A stretch of 64,000 nucleotides of DNA from Acidobacteriota bacterium (GTDB lineage Bacteria > Acidobacteriota > Terriglobia > Terriglobales > Acidobacteriaceae). Below the pieces are notes generated by a model that did not search any database, was not told the origin of the DNA, and saw only the letters and a program-made list of their open reading frames with translations. The stretch lies in contig QIAU01000124.1 of NCBI GenBank assembly GCA_003225055.1, positions 124,001 to 188,000 of the forward strand, read 5' to 3'. The translations under genes were made by a program, and so were the position numbers. Position 1 is the stretch's first letter; each line of letters starts with the position of its first letter. Below, one piece after another: positions 27,611 to 37,300 of this stretch.

Positions 27611-27952
27611 TCACCGACTCGGAAGAGCCATCCGAACTGGTCGTCTGCTAGCTAGAGTGGTTCTCAACGTCGGTTCAGGATGTTCATGGATGTGCATTGG
27701 CGACCATTCGCAAGGTTTGTGCTGGATGCGGGCGCAACCTGTCCGGCTCGATAAATCTCCTCCTCTTTCCCGTGTTTGCCCACGTTGATTCACGGGAGTC
27801 CGGAAGAACAAGTGTACCGCTGGGCGAATGGGTCAGCAGCACTTTGACTTCGCTCATTTCCGAAGCCCCGCGGTTTACGCGGGTAGAAAATGGATCGCTG
27901 GAAAGTAGCAGTTCGAGGAAACAGGGTCGAATAACCACGGAGGCTACCCACA
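27611..27952. other. Intergenic region before the SurA-like gene
   Basis: 342 bp with no supportable gene. Short frames on both strands lack ribosome-binding sites. A GGAGG at about 27939-27943 serves the following gene. No clear promoter or hairpin was recognised. Confidence 0.5.
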
Positions 27953-29197
27953 ATGCATTTTCGCAGCATGGCAATTCTTGTCCTAACTTCGATGGGACTG
28001 GCGCAGGCCCTTCCCGCTACCGCGCCCGCTAACCCGGGAAAGGCCCCGCGCAAGGCGACCGGTCTCCGGCCGAGCGGTGCGGTACCTGTGCCCATTAGTG
28101 GCCACGTTGGTGCCGACGACCCTGTTATCACTATACAGGGCATCTGTGACGCTCCTGCTGCGAGCAAAACGGCAAAGCCGAGACCTAATTCGACCTCAGC
28201 ATCCCATAAAGCAGCCGACTGCAAGACGGTCATTACTCGCTCGCAGTTCGAGCGCCTGGCCGCTGCCTTACAACCAGACATGACCCCGTCCTTTAAGAAG
28301 AAGCTGGCTGAGCTTTATCCCACCATGATTATCATGGCTCACACGGCTGAGAAGCGAGGATATCAAAGCAAGCCGAATTTCAAAGAGTTGATGGAGTTTT
28401 CCCGTATTCAGATACTCTCTACAGAGCTGAATCGCGCGGTAGAAAAGGACGCACAAGAAGTTACACCCTCGGACATTGAGAAATACTACAAAGACAACCC
28501 TGACTCCTTCGAGCAGGTGACCGTGGACCGGATCTTTATCCCCAAAGGCCCACGCAAGCAAGCCCCAAACGAAAAATCGAGTGCCGAGACGGCGGAGGAA
28601 TCCGCGGAGTCTGGCAATAATACGATGAAGAACGAGGCGGACGCTCTCGAAACGCGCGCTGCTGCTGGGGAGGACTTCGATAAATTACAGAAGGAAGCCT
28701 TCGAATTGGCCGGACTAACCCCTCCCCCCTCAAGCACGAACGTCAAACTTACGCTGAAGGAATTGCCAGCGGATGAGCGGGCAATTCTCGACATGCAGCC
28801 TGGCGAAATATCCCATGTTTTCCCTGAGAGCAACGGATATTTCATCTACAAATTCTTGTCCAAGGAACGAAAGCCCCTTGACGACAAAACGCAGGAGGAC
28901 CTCAAATCCAAACTGTCACAACAACGTTTCCAGCAGACAATGGATCAACTCCATAAATCGTTTTCGGCAACGCTAAATGAGGCTTATTTCGCACCGGAGG
29001 CGCAAGCACGCCCCCAGCGTCCCATGCCAGTTCCTAGGCCTGTACCGCAAGCAGGTACGGGACCGGCCACCACTAGCGCGGTGGCGGTTCGTCGGCCTGC
29101 CTTGGTGCCCGTGACGACTCCGGCGGCTCCAAATACCGAAGTGCCGGGCAGCGATAACCACAACCCTGGTGCCCCCCCCGCGGAACCTCAGAGATAA
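27953..29197 (+). CDS. SurA/PpiD-like periplasmic chaperone, parvulin-type
   Basis: 414 residues with GGAGG upstream. A signal peptide (MAILVLTSMGLAQALPATAP) is followed by a SurA-like N-domain (VITRSQFERLAAALQPDMTP, LMEFSRIQILSTELNRAVEK, SDIEKYYKDNPDSFEQVTVD) and a diverged parvulin region with an acidic insertion (about residues 200-225) and the family ending LDMQPGEISHVFPESNGYF then IYKFLSKERKPL. The C-terminal 70 residues are Pro-rich and disordered. Unusually, the segment before the N-domain has extra Cys residues (GICDAP, ADCKTV). It would help fold exported proteins; its position beside a 3272-residue secreted protein suggests a dedicated role. Confidence 0.8.
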   Translation: MHFRSMAILVLTSMGLAQALPATAPANPGKAPRKATGLRPSGAVPVPISGHVGADDPVITIQGICDAPAASKTAKPRPNSTSASHKAADCKTVITRSQFERLAAALQPDMTPSFKKKLAELYPTMIIMAHTAEKRGYQSKPNFKELMEFSRIQILSTELNRAVEKDAQEVTPSDIEKYYKDNPDSFEQVTVDRIFIPKGPRKQAPNEKSSAETAEESAESGNNTMKNEADALETRAAAGEDFDKLQKEAFELAGLTPPPSSTNVKLTLKELPADERAILDMQPGEISHVFPESNGYFIYKFLSKERKPLDDKTQEDLKSKLSQQRFQQTMDQLHKSFSATLNEAYFAPEAQARPQRPMPVPRPVPQAGTGPATTSAVAVRRPALVPVTTPAAPNTEVPGSDNHNPGAPPAEPQR

Positions 29198-29207
29198 ATA
29201 TAAATAG

Positions 29208-29666
29208 ATGGACATCTCTAAAATAATCGCTCGAACCTTGGTGGCAACACTATTCAATCTTCTGACTGTGTTCAGTGTCGGGCAGGATCGTGCCAAGAGC
29301 ACGCCGCAGGGGACACAAAGTGCACAGCCAGATAGCAACGAAACTAGAGCTCCCGGAGCAAGAATCACTTTCAGCTCGCGCGATCGGGAGACAATCCGTG
29401 TCTACTACAAGAATCTGTCCGCTAAGCTAAGTCATGGCACGGTCGGCCGCGGTGTCCCCCCGGAGCTTCAGTTGAGCGTCGAGCGGGATGGCCTGTTGTC
29501 GCCCTATTTGCTAAGACGACTTACGCCATTTCCGCCCGAGTTAGACCACCACCTGCCGCACTTGCCTCCGAACTACCTGCGTGGCTCAATTAATGCTGAC
29601 ATTTTGATCGTGGACGCGCGTACCAATCGCATCGTGGACATCGTCCACAATTTCTTGTCGTCCTGA
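29208..29666 (+). CDS. Small exported protein, CigR/RcnB-like
   Basis: 152 residues, 10 bases after the SurA-like gene. A signal peptide is followed by a disordered stretch and a short domain: DRETIRVYYKNLSAKLSHG, GVPPELQLSVERDGLLSPYL, PHLPPNYLRGSINADILIVD and ARTNRIVDIVHNFL. The repeated 'xPPxLxxxLxxxG' runs and the 'ADxxIVDxxTxxIxDxI' ending resemble the CigR/RcnB-like small periplasmic family. What this family does in Acidobacteria is not known to me. No clear ribosome-binding site precedes the ATG, so it may be translated by coupling. Confidence 0.6.
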   Translation: MDISKIIARTLVATLFNLLTVFSVGQDRAKSTPQGTQSAQPDSNETRAPGARITFSSRDRETIRVYYKNLSAKLSHGTVGRGVPPELQLSVERDGLLSPYLLRRLTPFPPELDHHLPHLPPNYLRGSINADILIVDARTNRIVDIVHNFLSS

Positions 29667-29729
29667 CATGCCAGGCTGCCGTGTCATGGACCGGATGCTT
29701 AAGGCAGGTTAGGGAAAAGGGTCTTATAC

Positions 29730-30209
29730 ATGTGCAGGAAGAATGTCTGTATTGTGATGGTGGCCTTGATGGCAAGCTACGCGCTGGCCCAGGGTCATAC
29801 TCGACGACCCCAGCCCAGACCACCGGTCGTTGGCCTGCGAGTCATGCACGGACCTACGACAGTCACGGGGGAGGGAACGACCACGCCGTCGGGGCTGAAA
29901 TACTGGGACTTGCAGATCGGGACCGGGGGGGTGGCAACCAAGGGGAAGGCGGTAAAAATCCACTACACCGGATGGCTGGAGTCTGGGAAAAAGTTTGAGA
30001 GTTCGGTGGATGAACGGCAGCCGGTCATCTTTTTGCTTGGCTCTTCTAAGGTGATTCAGGGTTGGAATGAGGGCATCGAGGGCATGCGGGTCGGCGGCAA
30101 ACGGCAGCTATGGGTTCCCCCATCCCTCGCTTACGGTCATCGCGGCTCGGAGGTCGTTCCCCCGAATTCGACCCTGATATTTGAGATCGAGATTCTGGGC
30201 GTTCAGTAG
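29730..30209 (+). CDS. Exported FKBP-type peptidyl-prolyl cis-trans isomerase
   Basis: 159 residues. A signal peptide (KNVCIVMVALMASYALAQ) leads to a standard FKBP domain from about residue 55: KYWDLQIGTGGVATKGKAVK, IHYTGWLESGKKFESS, VIFLLGSSKVIQGWNEGIEG, MRVGGKRQLWVPPSLAYGHR and the final LIFEIEILGVQ. The pocket-lining residues typical for FKBPs (Tyr and Phe of YTG.../F.SS, V-I-x-G-W, and LAYG) are kept, so it should be active. Together with the SurA-like gene it forms an exported folding module downstream of the copper proteins. An AGGGAAAAGGG run lies before the start. Confidence 0.9.
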   Translation: MCRKNVCIVMVALMASYALAQGHTRRPQPRPPVVGLRVMHGPTTVTGEGTTTPSGLKYWDLQIGTGGVATKGKAVKIHYTGWLESGKKFESSVDERQPVIFLLGSSKVIQGWNEGIEGMRVGGKRQLWVPPSLAYGHRGSEVVPPNSTLIFEIEILGVQ

Positions 30210-30420
30210 ACAGTTCAGGTACCCCGTGCCCCCGTGCTCCGAATAAAAGCTGAGAACGACATTCTGGCCGACCCCGAGTGAGGACTTCTCGTAAGGCAAA
30301 TAACGGCTCAGCACCAACCTAGGCCAGCAGCCCAGCAGCGCAACATTGAATCTGCGCCGTGGCGGCGTGGATTGTGAGAAGCTAGCAGCAGGAGTGCCTG
30401 TCAGGCAATCGGGCCGCGAA

Positions 30421-30954
30421 TCACTGGTTCGAAGGATTGTGCGGTTGCTCGTGCGAATGCCCAGGACTCGTTGGCGGTTCGGGAATGATGCCCCCGCACG
30501 GTCCCAGCTCCTTCTGCGTCGTTTTTCCGGGACGCTTTTCTTTCTCCCGATCCTGCTCCGCTTGACATGCCTTGAATTCCTCGAGTTGCTTGGCCGGGAT
30601 GATCTTTGCGATCTCCTGCTCCGTCTCTTGGTTGATCTGACGGATTCTGTCACGCTTCTTTTCCGGAGTCAGGGTAGCGTCGGTACAAACCTCGTTTACC
30701 CTCCCCTTAGCATTATCTTGGATCTTCCACCGCTGGTTCATGGCCGCAGGGGAAATACCGGCCTGCCTCCAGCAGAGAGGTGACCGCGCTCGATGAGCGG
30801 AGCGGCCCGGAGGTGGTTGCGTGGAGTCAGCTGGAGCCTGCGCCGTACTCTGTTCATCTGAGGCCGTGGGAGCATTCTGGGCCGTACCAGCGAGCGATGG
30901 AACAGGCAAGAACAAGAGCAGAACCACACAGACTCTACTTCCGGAAACTCGCAT
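30421..30954 (-). CDS. Small exported protein with charged helical domain, unknown
   Basis: 177 residues from ATG 30954, preferred over the longer frame from 31029 because AGGGAG precedes it and a signal peptide follows directly (VCVVLLLFLPVPSLAG). A Thr/Gln/Pro-rich linker leads to a helical segment: RWKIQDNAKGRVNEVCTDAT, LTPEKKRDRIRQINQETEQE, IAKIIPAKQLEEFKACQAEQ. That pattern is reminiscent of LTxxQ-type periplasmic helical proteins. The tail is Pro/His-rich (PTSPGHSHEQPHNP), which might bind metal. Function is unknown. It is convergent with the FKBP gene. Confidence 0.6.
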   Translation of the reverse strand: MRVSGSRVCVVLLLFLPVPSLAGTAQNAPTASDEQSTAQAPADSTQPPPGRSAHRARSPLCWRQAGISPAAMNQRWKIQDNAKGRVNEVCTDATLTPEKKRDRIRQINQETEQEIAKIIPAKQLEEFKACQAEQDREKEKRPGKTTQKELGPCGGIIPEPPTSPGHSHEQPHNPSNQ

Positions 30955-31150
30955 ACTTGTAACTCCCTGCAAACCACCATTGCGAAGCGGGAACAGCCAT
31001 CCGCTAATCTTAATCTTGGGATGATACACCCAACCTTACCCCACCTGATCTTTTTCGCGACCTGCCAGCAGTTTGTAAATTTATTGCAAGAATTTTTTCT
31101 CAGACTTCCTGTATCTAGTTGAAGACGTTAGCCGGAGCAAGGTTCGTCCC

Positions 31151-31203
31151 GAGCCTTCATTCATCTGGATGTAGACAGTGATCTTTCCACCTTTCTAAAC
31201 TGT
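31151..31203. repeat. Dispersed 53-bp repeat, copy 2
   Basis: Second copy of the element at 13423-13475, here in non-coding DNA between the small exported protein and the Crp/Fnr gene. It starts GAGCCTTCATTCATCTGGA and ends AAACTGT. Seven differences are seen, six of them in the last 18 bases. It may be a shared control element or a scrap of a duplicated gene. Confidence 0.75.
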
Positions 31204-31328
31204 GGTCGTGGGATTGGCCACCGCCGAATCTCCGCTCCAGGCTGGTTGACTGGCGATCGAAGCGCTGGAGGTTAGTTTTCTGGGTTTTCTGCCTTCCCCC
31301 GCCTTCCCCCTCGGGCCTGTCCTCCTGG

Positions 31329-32162
31329 GTGACACTTATGCCCTCGATTCCACCGCGCGTCGGCAAAGCCGCCAGTGCTTATCGGGTTTCTCGATCGGCT
31401 GCGCCGCGAGGAAATCGTCTGATCTGCATCGAGCGGCCTCGGCTCTTTGACGGTCTTTCCCTGAGCGAGTGCACGGAAGTAGTCTCTTGCGCCCAGCTTA
31501 AATGCCTCCGACCCAAAGAAAACATCTCGGGACATGACTACGCTGTGCACCCTATCTCTCTTCTCCTCCGCGGTCGAGTGAAGACCGTGCGACTCAACCG
31601 GTTCGGGGTCCAGGTTGTTCTCAGGATAGAAGAAGCGGGTGACCTGGTAGGCGAACTGGTGCCGGCATTCGGGCCTCTCGACCGGTTGAGAGTCCAGGCT
31701 CTGGAGGCGTGCCAAATCCTTGGCTGGGCGGACGAAACATTCGGCACCCTTTGCGAACGATTTGCCAGGCTGGGTCGCAACAGCGTTCAAATTCTGGATG
31801 AGCGTCTACGAATCCTGGAAGAGCGCTTTCTGGAACTTGCCACAGAGAGTGCCGACTCCCGACTGGCGCGGATGCTCATCCGCCTGCTCGGTGAGAAGAG
31901 ATCTCCGGCCGGCCAGCTTGTCAAGATCAGTTTCTCCAATCTTGAGTTAGCACAAATGACAGGTATGTCGCAGTTCACCGTCAATCGACTCCTCTCAGGT
32001 TGGCAGCAGTGCGAAATCATACAGCGACAACGGAAGGCGGTCTACTTATTGGATCTCCCGGCCCTAACCCGCATCGCCGGCACGAGAATATCAGATGGCT
32101 CCCCCACCCGAGCCAACGGCGCTGGGTCGTCTTCGACCGTAACGTCTCAGCCCGTTGCCTGA
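31329..32162 (+). CDS. Crp/Fnr family transcriptional regulator
   Basis: 277 residues. The effector domain is recognisable from LFDGLSLSECTEVVSCAQLK through SLLLRGRVKTVRLNRFGVQV and LRIEEAGDLVGELVPAFGP. The long dimerisation helix is LDERLRILEERFLELATE, and the winged HTH is SNLELAQMTGMSQFTVNRLL SGWQQ-like, ending with a wing QRQRKAVYLLD. Three Cys occur in the first third (ECTEVVSCAQLKC), spaced unlike the Fnr iron-sulfur cluster, so oxygen sensing is not supported. The first 30 residues may be non-native and the start is uncertain. It could control the RND pump operon downstream or an unlinked set. Confidence 0.85.
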   Translation: MTLMPSIPPRVGKAASAYRVSRSAAPRGNRLICIERPRLFDGLSLSECTEVVSCAQLKCLRPKENISGHDYAVHPISLLLRGRVKTVRLNRFGVQVVLRIEEAGDLVGELVPAFGPLDRLRVQALEACQILGWADETFGTLCERFARLGRNSVQILDERLRILEERFLELATESADSRLARMLIRLLGEKRSPAGQLVKISFSNLELAQMTGMSQFTVNRLLSGWQQCEIIQRQRKAVYLLDLPALTRIAGTRISDGSPTRANGAGSSSTVTSQPVA

Positions 32163-32206
32163 TTCGTTCGCGGTCTCGGGGAAGATCGCTCGTTCTTGTC
32201 CTCTTT

Positions 32207-32230
32207 AATTGTTAAGCAAATTGTTAAGCA
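32207..32230. repeat. Perfect 12-bp tandem repeat
   Basis: AATTGTTAAGCA occurs twice head to tail (32207-32218 and 32219-32230), 45 bases after the Crp/Fnr stop and upstream of the FG-GAP gene. A nearby CTTAAC at about 32241-32246 is a partial inverted match. It may be an operator or simple duplication. The rest of 32163-32457 holds only a possible -10 box, TATATT at 32439-32444, before the next gene. Confidence 0.6.
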
Positions 32231-32457
32231 AGAGACGGCTCTTAACTTACCCTGAAGACTTAGGATCAGTCTCTGGATCGGCCTAGATTTTCCGCGACAT
32301 CATGACGATTGTCCTCGCGAGCCGCGCACCCTGTTACCACCGTACCACCAAATCCCCCCAGTGATGATCGGGATAACCGATAGCCCATTTAATCACCTTC
32401 GTTTTAATTGGCCTGGACCGGGAGCAGCCGCAAGGTGCTATATTCAAAGGCCTACAA

Positions 32458-33138
32458 ATGAATCTGGGGTCTCTTTGCGTAAAACTCGTCGTCGGCGCTG
32501 CGCTGACTCTTCCAGCGCCTTGGGTCTCGGGACAAGACGGCCTCGAAGGCGCATGGTCGCGGGCGAATCTGGCATCGCCAGCCAATCTCGGGGTGCCCTT
32601 CACTCAGACGCTTGCCGCTGCCGATTTCGACGGTGACAGCAAGGTCGATGGCGCTGTCCTTGTCGATCATGGCTGGCCTCGGTCTCAGGGCAGCATCCGC
32701 ACCATCGAGCTTCATTTCACCAGCCGGGAGAATGGGGACCTCACCTTTGAGTCCAACGAAACCACGCTGGCGATAGCAGCCTTGGATGTTAACAGCGACG
32801 GCGCAACCGACATCGTCGTCGAGCAGCCTTTCACCCACAAACGTCTCCACGTTTGGCTGAACGAAGGGCGCAGCGGTTTTCGCAAGGTCGGGAGCGAAGA
32901 TTTTCCATCCACGGACGCGGGAAATTGCAAACCGCTGGACGTTCTTGCGCAGCGGCCAGACAGTCCCGCCCTTTGCCTGGCGGCGCAGCGTGGTTCGGAA
33001 ATCGCCCTCCCGGCCGCTTGCTCTTTGTTGTACAGCTCCTCCTCCGATCACGAGCAAGCGCTACGTTTCAGATCGCCAATTGGATCGCGTGTGGTTCAAC
33101 CGAGCTCACCCCGAGCACCTCCTGCATCGGACTCTTAG
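32458..33138 (+). CDS. Exported FG-GAP/VCBS repeat protein
   Basis: 226 residues. A signal peptide (LCVKLVVGAALTLPAPWVSG) is followed by two calcium-loop-type FG-GAP repeats: TLAAADFDGDSKVDGAVL and IAALDVNSDGATDIVVEQ, each with the D-x-D/N-x-D-G pattern. These form beta-propeller blades, so with only two repeats the protein is short for a full propeller. The C-terminal part is low in complexity and Ser-rich. TATATT at 32439-32444 is a likely -10 element. It precedes the RND pump genes by about 150 bp; whether it is in that operon is not clear. Confidence 0.65.
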   Translation: MNLGSLCVKLVVGAALTLPAPWVSGQDGLEGAWSRANLASPANLGVPFTQTLAAADFDGDSKVDGAVLVDHGWPRSQGSIRTIELHFTSRENGDLTFESNETTLAIAALDVNSDGATDIVVEQPFTHKRLHVWLNEGRSGFRKVGSEDFPSTDAGNCKPLDVLAQRPDSPALCLAAQRGSEIALPAACSLLYSSSSDHEQALRFRSPIGSRVVQPSSPRAPPASDS

Positions 33139-33291
33139 GAAAAACCAATTTAAGCACTAGGGCGCCGTAAACCGGGCGCATACCTCGATATTGCCTTTTG
33201 TGGCGGCTCGCTGAGAGAGGCATGAGACGGGCCTTGTCACGCTGTCTTTCCCGAGACTGCGCGTTTGGCTGCTTGTAAGAGAAGTGAATCA

Positions 33292-34398
33292 ATGAAGCTA
33301 AATCTGGGCGTTTATCTATTTGATGCATTTGCCATCGCGCTCGGCGTGTCGCTGCTGCTGACCGGCTGTAATCACCCGAGTCAGGATCAAGCCAAAGCTG
33401 GTGGCGAGGACCTGCCGGCTGATGGCCCGGTTCGCTACGTCAAGGTCACACCGCAGACCCTGCCCGAGACACTGGATCTTGCGGCAAAGGTACAGGCTGA
33501 CCCCACGAAGATAGTACGGATTTTTCCGCCGGCAAGTGGCCGTGTTCTCTCGATCGACGTCAAGCCCGGTGACCATGTCCGCCGCGGACAAGCTGTTGCC
33601 AGCCTAAGCAGCGCCGATGTCGCCAATGCGCAGTCAGATTACGCGAAAGCCAACATCGAAGCGGAGCGTGCAACCCGAACTATGGAGCGGCAGAAAGTCC
33701 TCGTCGACCGGGGCGCTGTAGCCGAAAAGGATTACCTCGACGCACGTGCTCAAGCGGATGAGGCACGCGCGGAACTCGCCCGGGCCAAGCAGCGGCTCGA
33801 CATGCTCAACGTCAGCCCTTCGGCGACAACGGATCGCGTCACGCTGGTTTCTCCCGATAGCGGTGTAGTCCTGGACGTCAGCGCTGCGCCTGGCGAGTTC
33901 TCCAAATCCCTCGAATCAGCGAATCCCTTGATCACCATTGCCGACCTCAACACAGTCTGGATCGTAGGCGACGTTTTTGAAAAGGATGTTGCCAAGGTGG
34001 GGCGTGGTAAACCGGCCACGGTCACGCTCCAGGCGTATCCCGGACAGCAATGGAGCGGCCGCATCGACTCTCTTTCTGGGGCTCTCGACGCCACAACCCG
34101 AAGTCTGAAAGTGCGGGTCGTGCTTCCCAATCGCGATCGGCGGTTCAAACCGGAGATGTTTGGGACGATTCAGGTGGAAGCCGGAGCCCATCCGGCGCTA
34201 GTCGTTCCCGCGACAGCAATCGTCCGCGAGGGCAACGCGACGATTGTCTTCGTGAAGAGCGCCGGAAAGCCGGAACAGCGGACGGTAACGGTTGGGCAGA
34301 CGGTCGATGGAAATGTCGAGATTCTGACCGGCTTGCACGCCCGCGATGAAGTAGCGGCCGACGGCGCCGAACTTCTCAAGGGAGGGCCGCCCGAGTGA
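33292..34398 (+). CDS. Heavy-metal RND efflux periplasmic adaptor (CusB/CzcB type), lipoprotein
   Basis: 368 residues from ATG 33292; the longer frame from 33265 lacks support. The N-terminus is a lipoprotein signal (IALGVSLLLTGC, lipobox LLTGC). The membrane-fusion fold follows: FPPASGRVLSIDVKPGDHVR (lipoyl half), a coiled-coil hairpin (QSDYAKANIEAERATRTMER to ARAELARAKQRLDML), VTLVSPDSGVVLDVSAAPGE, and the beta-barrel/MP region (LNTVWIVGDVFEKDVAKVGR; VVPATAIVREGNATIVFVKS). No His-rich N-terminal extension was seen, so the metal is not predicted. It links the inner-membrane pump to the outer-membrane channel and overlaps the pump gene by one base. Confidence 0.92.
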   Translation: MKLNLGVYLFDAFAIALGVSLLLTGCNHPSQDQAKAGGEDLPADGPVRYVKVTPQTLPETLDLAAKVQADPTKIVRIFPPASGRVLSIDVKPGDHVRRGQAVASLSSADVANAQSDYAKANIEAERATRTMERQKVLVDRGAVAEKDYLDARAQADEARAELARAKQRLDMLNVSPSATTDRVTLVSPDSGVVLDVSAAPGEFSKSLESANPLITIADLNTVWIVGDVFEKDVAKVGRGKPATVTLQAYPGQQWSGRIDSLSGALDATTRSLKVRVVLPNRDRRFKPEMFGTIQVEAGAHPALVVPATAIVREGNATIVFVKSAGKPEQRTVTVGQTVDGNVEILTGLHARDEVAADGAELLKGGPPE

Positions 34399-37300
34399 TG
34401 CAAGGCTTGCTCCGCACCGTCCTTCGCTATCGGGTGGTCGCCCTGATCGGCATGGCGGCATGGCTGGCCGCCGGAACTTGGGCGCTTCTGCGGCTCGATA
34501 TCGAAGCCTATCCCGATCCCTCCCCACCGCTAGTGGACGTCATCACGCAGAACCCATCCTGGTCGGCGGAAGAGATGGAACAGCAGGTCACGGTCCCGAT
34601 TGAAACCGCCCTGAACGGGATTCCACGGCTCGAGTACGTGCGCTCCACCAGCCTCTTCGGACTCAGCGATGTGAAGCTGTACTTTGACTTCGACTCAGAT
34701 TACTTCCGGGACCGACAGGAAGTTCTCAATCGTCTGCAAACCGTGACTCTTCCGCAGAACCTGCAGCCGCAGCTGTCGCCCTGGTCGGCCGTCGGGGAAA
34801 TTTACCGCTACCAGCTCAAAGGCGATGGGTACAGCCTAAATGAGATCAAGGCTGCGCAGGACTGGTTTGTGCGCCGCGAACTGAAGCAGGTGCCGGGCGT
34901 CGTCGATGTGACCAGTTTCGGCGGCACCACAAAGCAATACCAGGCAGAGATTGATCCGCAAAAACTGTTGGAATACAACATCACGCTTTCGCAGGTGCTT
35001 TCGGCAATCGGGGCGAGCAATCAGAACGCGGGCGGCAATTACCTGGAAGTCGGCGCTCAAAACGTCAATGTGCGTGGTTTGGGGCTGCTCAAGAGCGTGT
35101 CTGAGATGGGCGCTGTACTGATTGCCGAGCGGAACGGCGCGCCAATCTTCCTCCGCGATGTTGCCGATGTGCATGAAGGTTACCAGCCGCCTCTCGGCCG
35201 AGTGGGGCGAAACGGCGAGAGCAACATCGTGAAAGGCACGGTGCTGCTGCAGCGCGGAGAACAATCCTTGCCCGCTCTCGAGAGCCTGAGAAACAAGATT
35301 CGAGCCCTGAATGGAGGACTTCTTCCTCGCGGTATTAAGGTCGACGCGATCTATGACCGCACGTCCCTCATCAACACCACGACGGAAACCGTGCGGCATG
35401 TCGTGCTCACCGGATTATTGCTCGTCACCCTGTTGCTCCTTATCTTCCTTGGCGATGGGCCGCTTGCATTGGTAACTGCCCTGACGATTCCCTTTGCCGT
35501 GCTGTTCGCCTTCGGGTTGATGTCGGGCACCGGACGTTCTGCGAACCTGATCTCCATCGGCGCCATCGATTTCGGCATCATCGTCGATTCCGCCATTGTC
35601 GTGCTGGAAAACATTTACCGGCGCATGCACGAAGCCACCAGCGACGAACAGGAGCTTGATCGCATCGCCGAAGGCACGGGGGAAGCAGCCAAGCCGGTCT
35701 TGTTCGCTACGCTTATCATCCTGGTTGCCTTCATCCCGCTGTTTACCATGCAGGGCGTGCCGGGTCGGATCTTTGCGCCAATGTCAGTGACGTACGGGTT
35801 TGCCTTAACAGGCGCCCTGATCTTCGCTCTGGTATTTGCGCCGGTTCTGGCCTCTTACCGCCGTGCGGTTCGCACCGGACACATCGCCGACACCCGTTTA
35901 GTGCATGGGCTAAAGCACCGCTACGAACGGCTGCTCATTCGCGTCATGCGAAACCGCAGATTCGTGATTCCTGTCGCGGTTGTGTTCTTGTTGGTCTCCC
36001 TCGCCCTGTTTTGGGTCATTGGCGGCGAGTTCATGCCGAACCTTGAAGAAGGCAATCTCTGGATTCGCACCACGCTGCCGCAGGATGTCTCGTTCGACTA
36101 CGCCACGCGCCTGGCGGATGAGATGCGTGGCATTCTGCGCTCCTTCCCCGAAGTCGAGCAGGTCGTCTCTCAGGTCGGCCGGCCCGACGATGGCACCGAT
36201 ACCACAACCTTCAACAATATTGAGTTTCAGGTTGACTTAAAACCGCCGTCTTCCTGGAAGACCGCCCGCGGCAAGAACGACCTCATCCAGAAAATGAATC
36301 AAGCCCTCCGGCGCTATCCCGGAGTGGCGTTCAATTTTTCTCAAAACATCCAGGACAACGTCGAGGAGGCCATGTCTGGGGTGAAAGGCGAGAACTCTCT
36401 CAAGCTCTTCGGTGACGACATCGACGTGCTGGCCAAGACGGCCGCGCGGATCCAGAATCGAATGGCAACCGTTCCCGGCATTACCGATCTTGCAGTTTTC
36501 CGGGAGACCGGGCAGCCGAACCTGATTATCTCCATTGATCGTACTCGGGCGGGACGCTATGGGCTGATGGCCGCCGATATTAACGCGGCCGTGCAGGCCG
36601 CCATTGGCGGCGCGGCGGTAACGCAGATTCTCGAAGGCGACCGCCGGTTTGATTTCGTCGTTCGTTACAAGCCGGAGTATCGCCAGAACCCCGAAGCCAT
36701 GAAGAACATTCTCCTGTCCACTCCAGACGGCAACCGGGTGCCGCTGGGGCAAGTGGCGGAAATCGGCTTCCGCGAGGGCGCCTTCATGGTCTATCGCGAG
36801 AACGGCCGCCGCTATATCCCGATCAAATTCAGCGTCCGGGGCCGCGACTTGGCGGGAACCATTCAAGAGGTCCGAGCTAAGCTCGAGCACGATGTTCGCC
36901 TGCCCGAGGGATACCACTACGAATGGGCCGGCGAGTACGACAGCCTGCGCAAGGAACAGCAGCGCCTCGCAATCATCATTCCGATCACGGTCGGCATGAT
37001 TCTGGCTCTGCTCTATGTCTCCTTCAATTCCATCCGCGATGCCTTGGCCGTGCTCTCGGTGCTCCCCTTCGGCATTGCCGGCGGCGTGCTCGCTCTGCTC
37101 GTCTCAGGTACACCCTTCAGCATTTCTGCCGCGGTTGGCTTTGCGTCGGTGATTGGCGTCGCGACCCTGGGCGGGTTGGTCTTCGTGGCCGGAATCCGCC
37201 GTGCCGAAGCGCACGAGCACGGCATTCAGCACTCTATCATTCGCGCCAGTGTCGGTGAAATGCGCGCCGTGCTGATGGCCTGTTTGGCTGCCGCTCTTGG

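Noticed and set aside
13423-31203. The 53-bp repeat as the end of an insertion sequence or a CRISPR repeat
   Set aside because: Only two copies 17.7 kb apart, no inverted partner, no target duplication, no transposase or cas gene nearby, and no regular spacing.
31329-32162. Calling the Crp/Fnr protein an oxygen-sensing Fnr
   Set aside because: Cys residues are present but not in the N-terminal spacing that holds the 4Fe-4S cluster.
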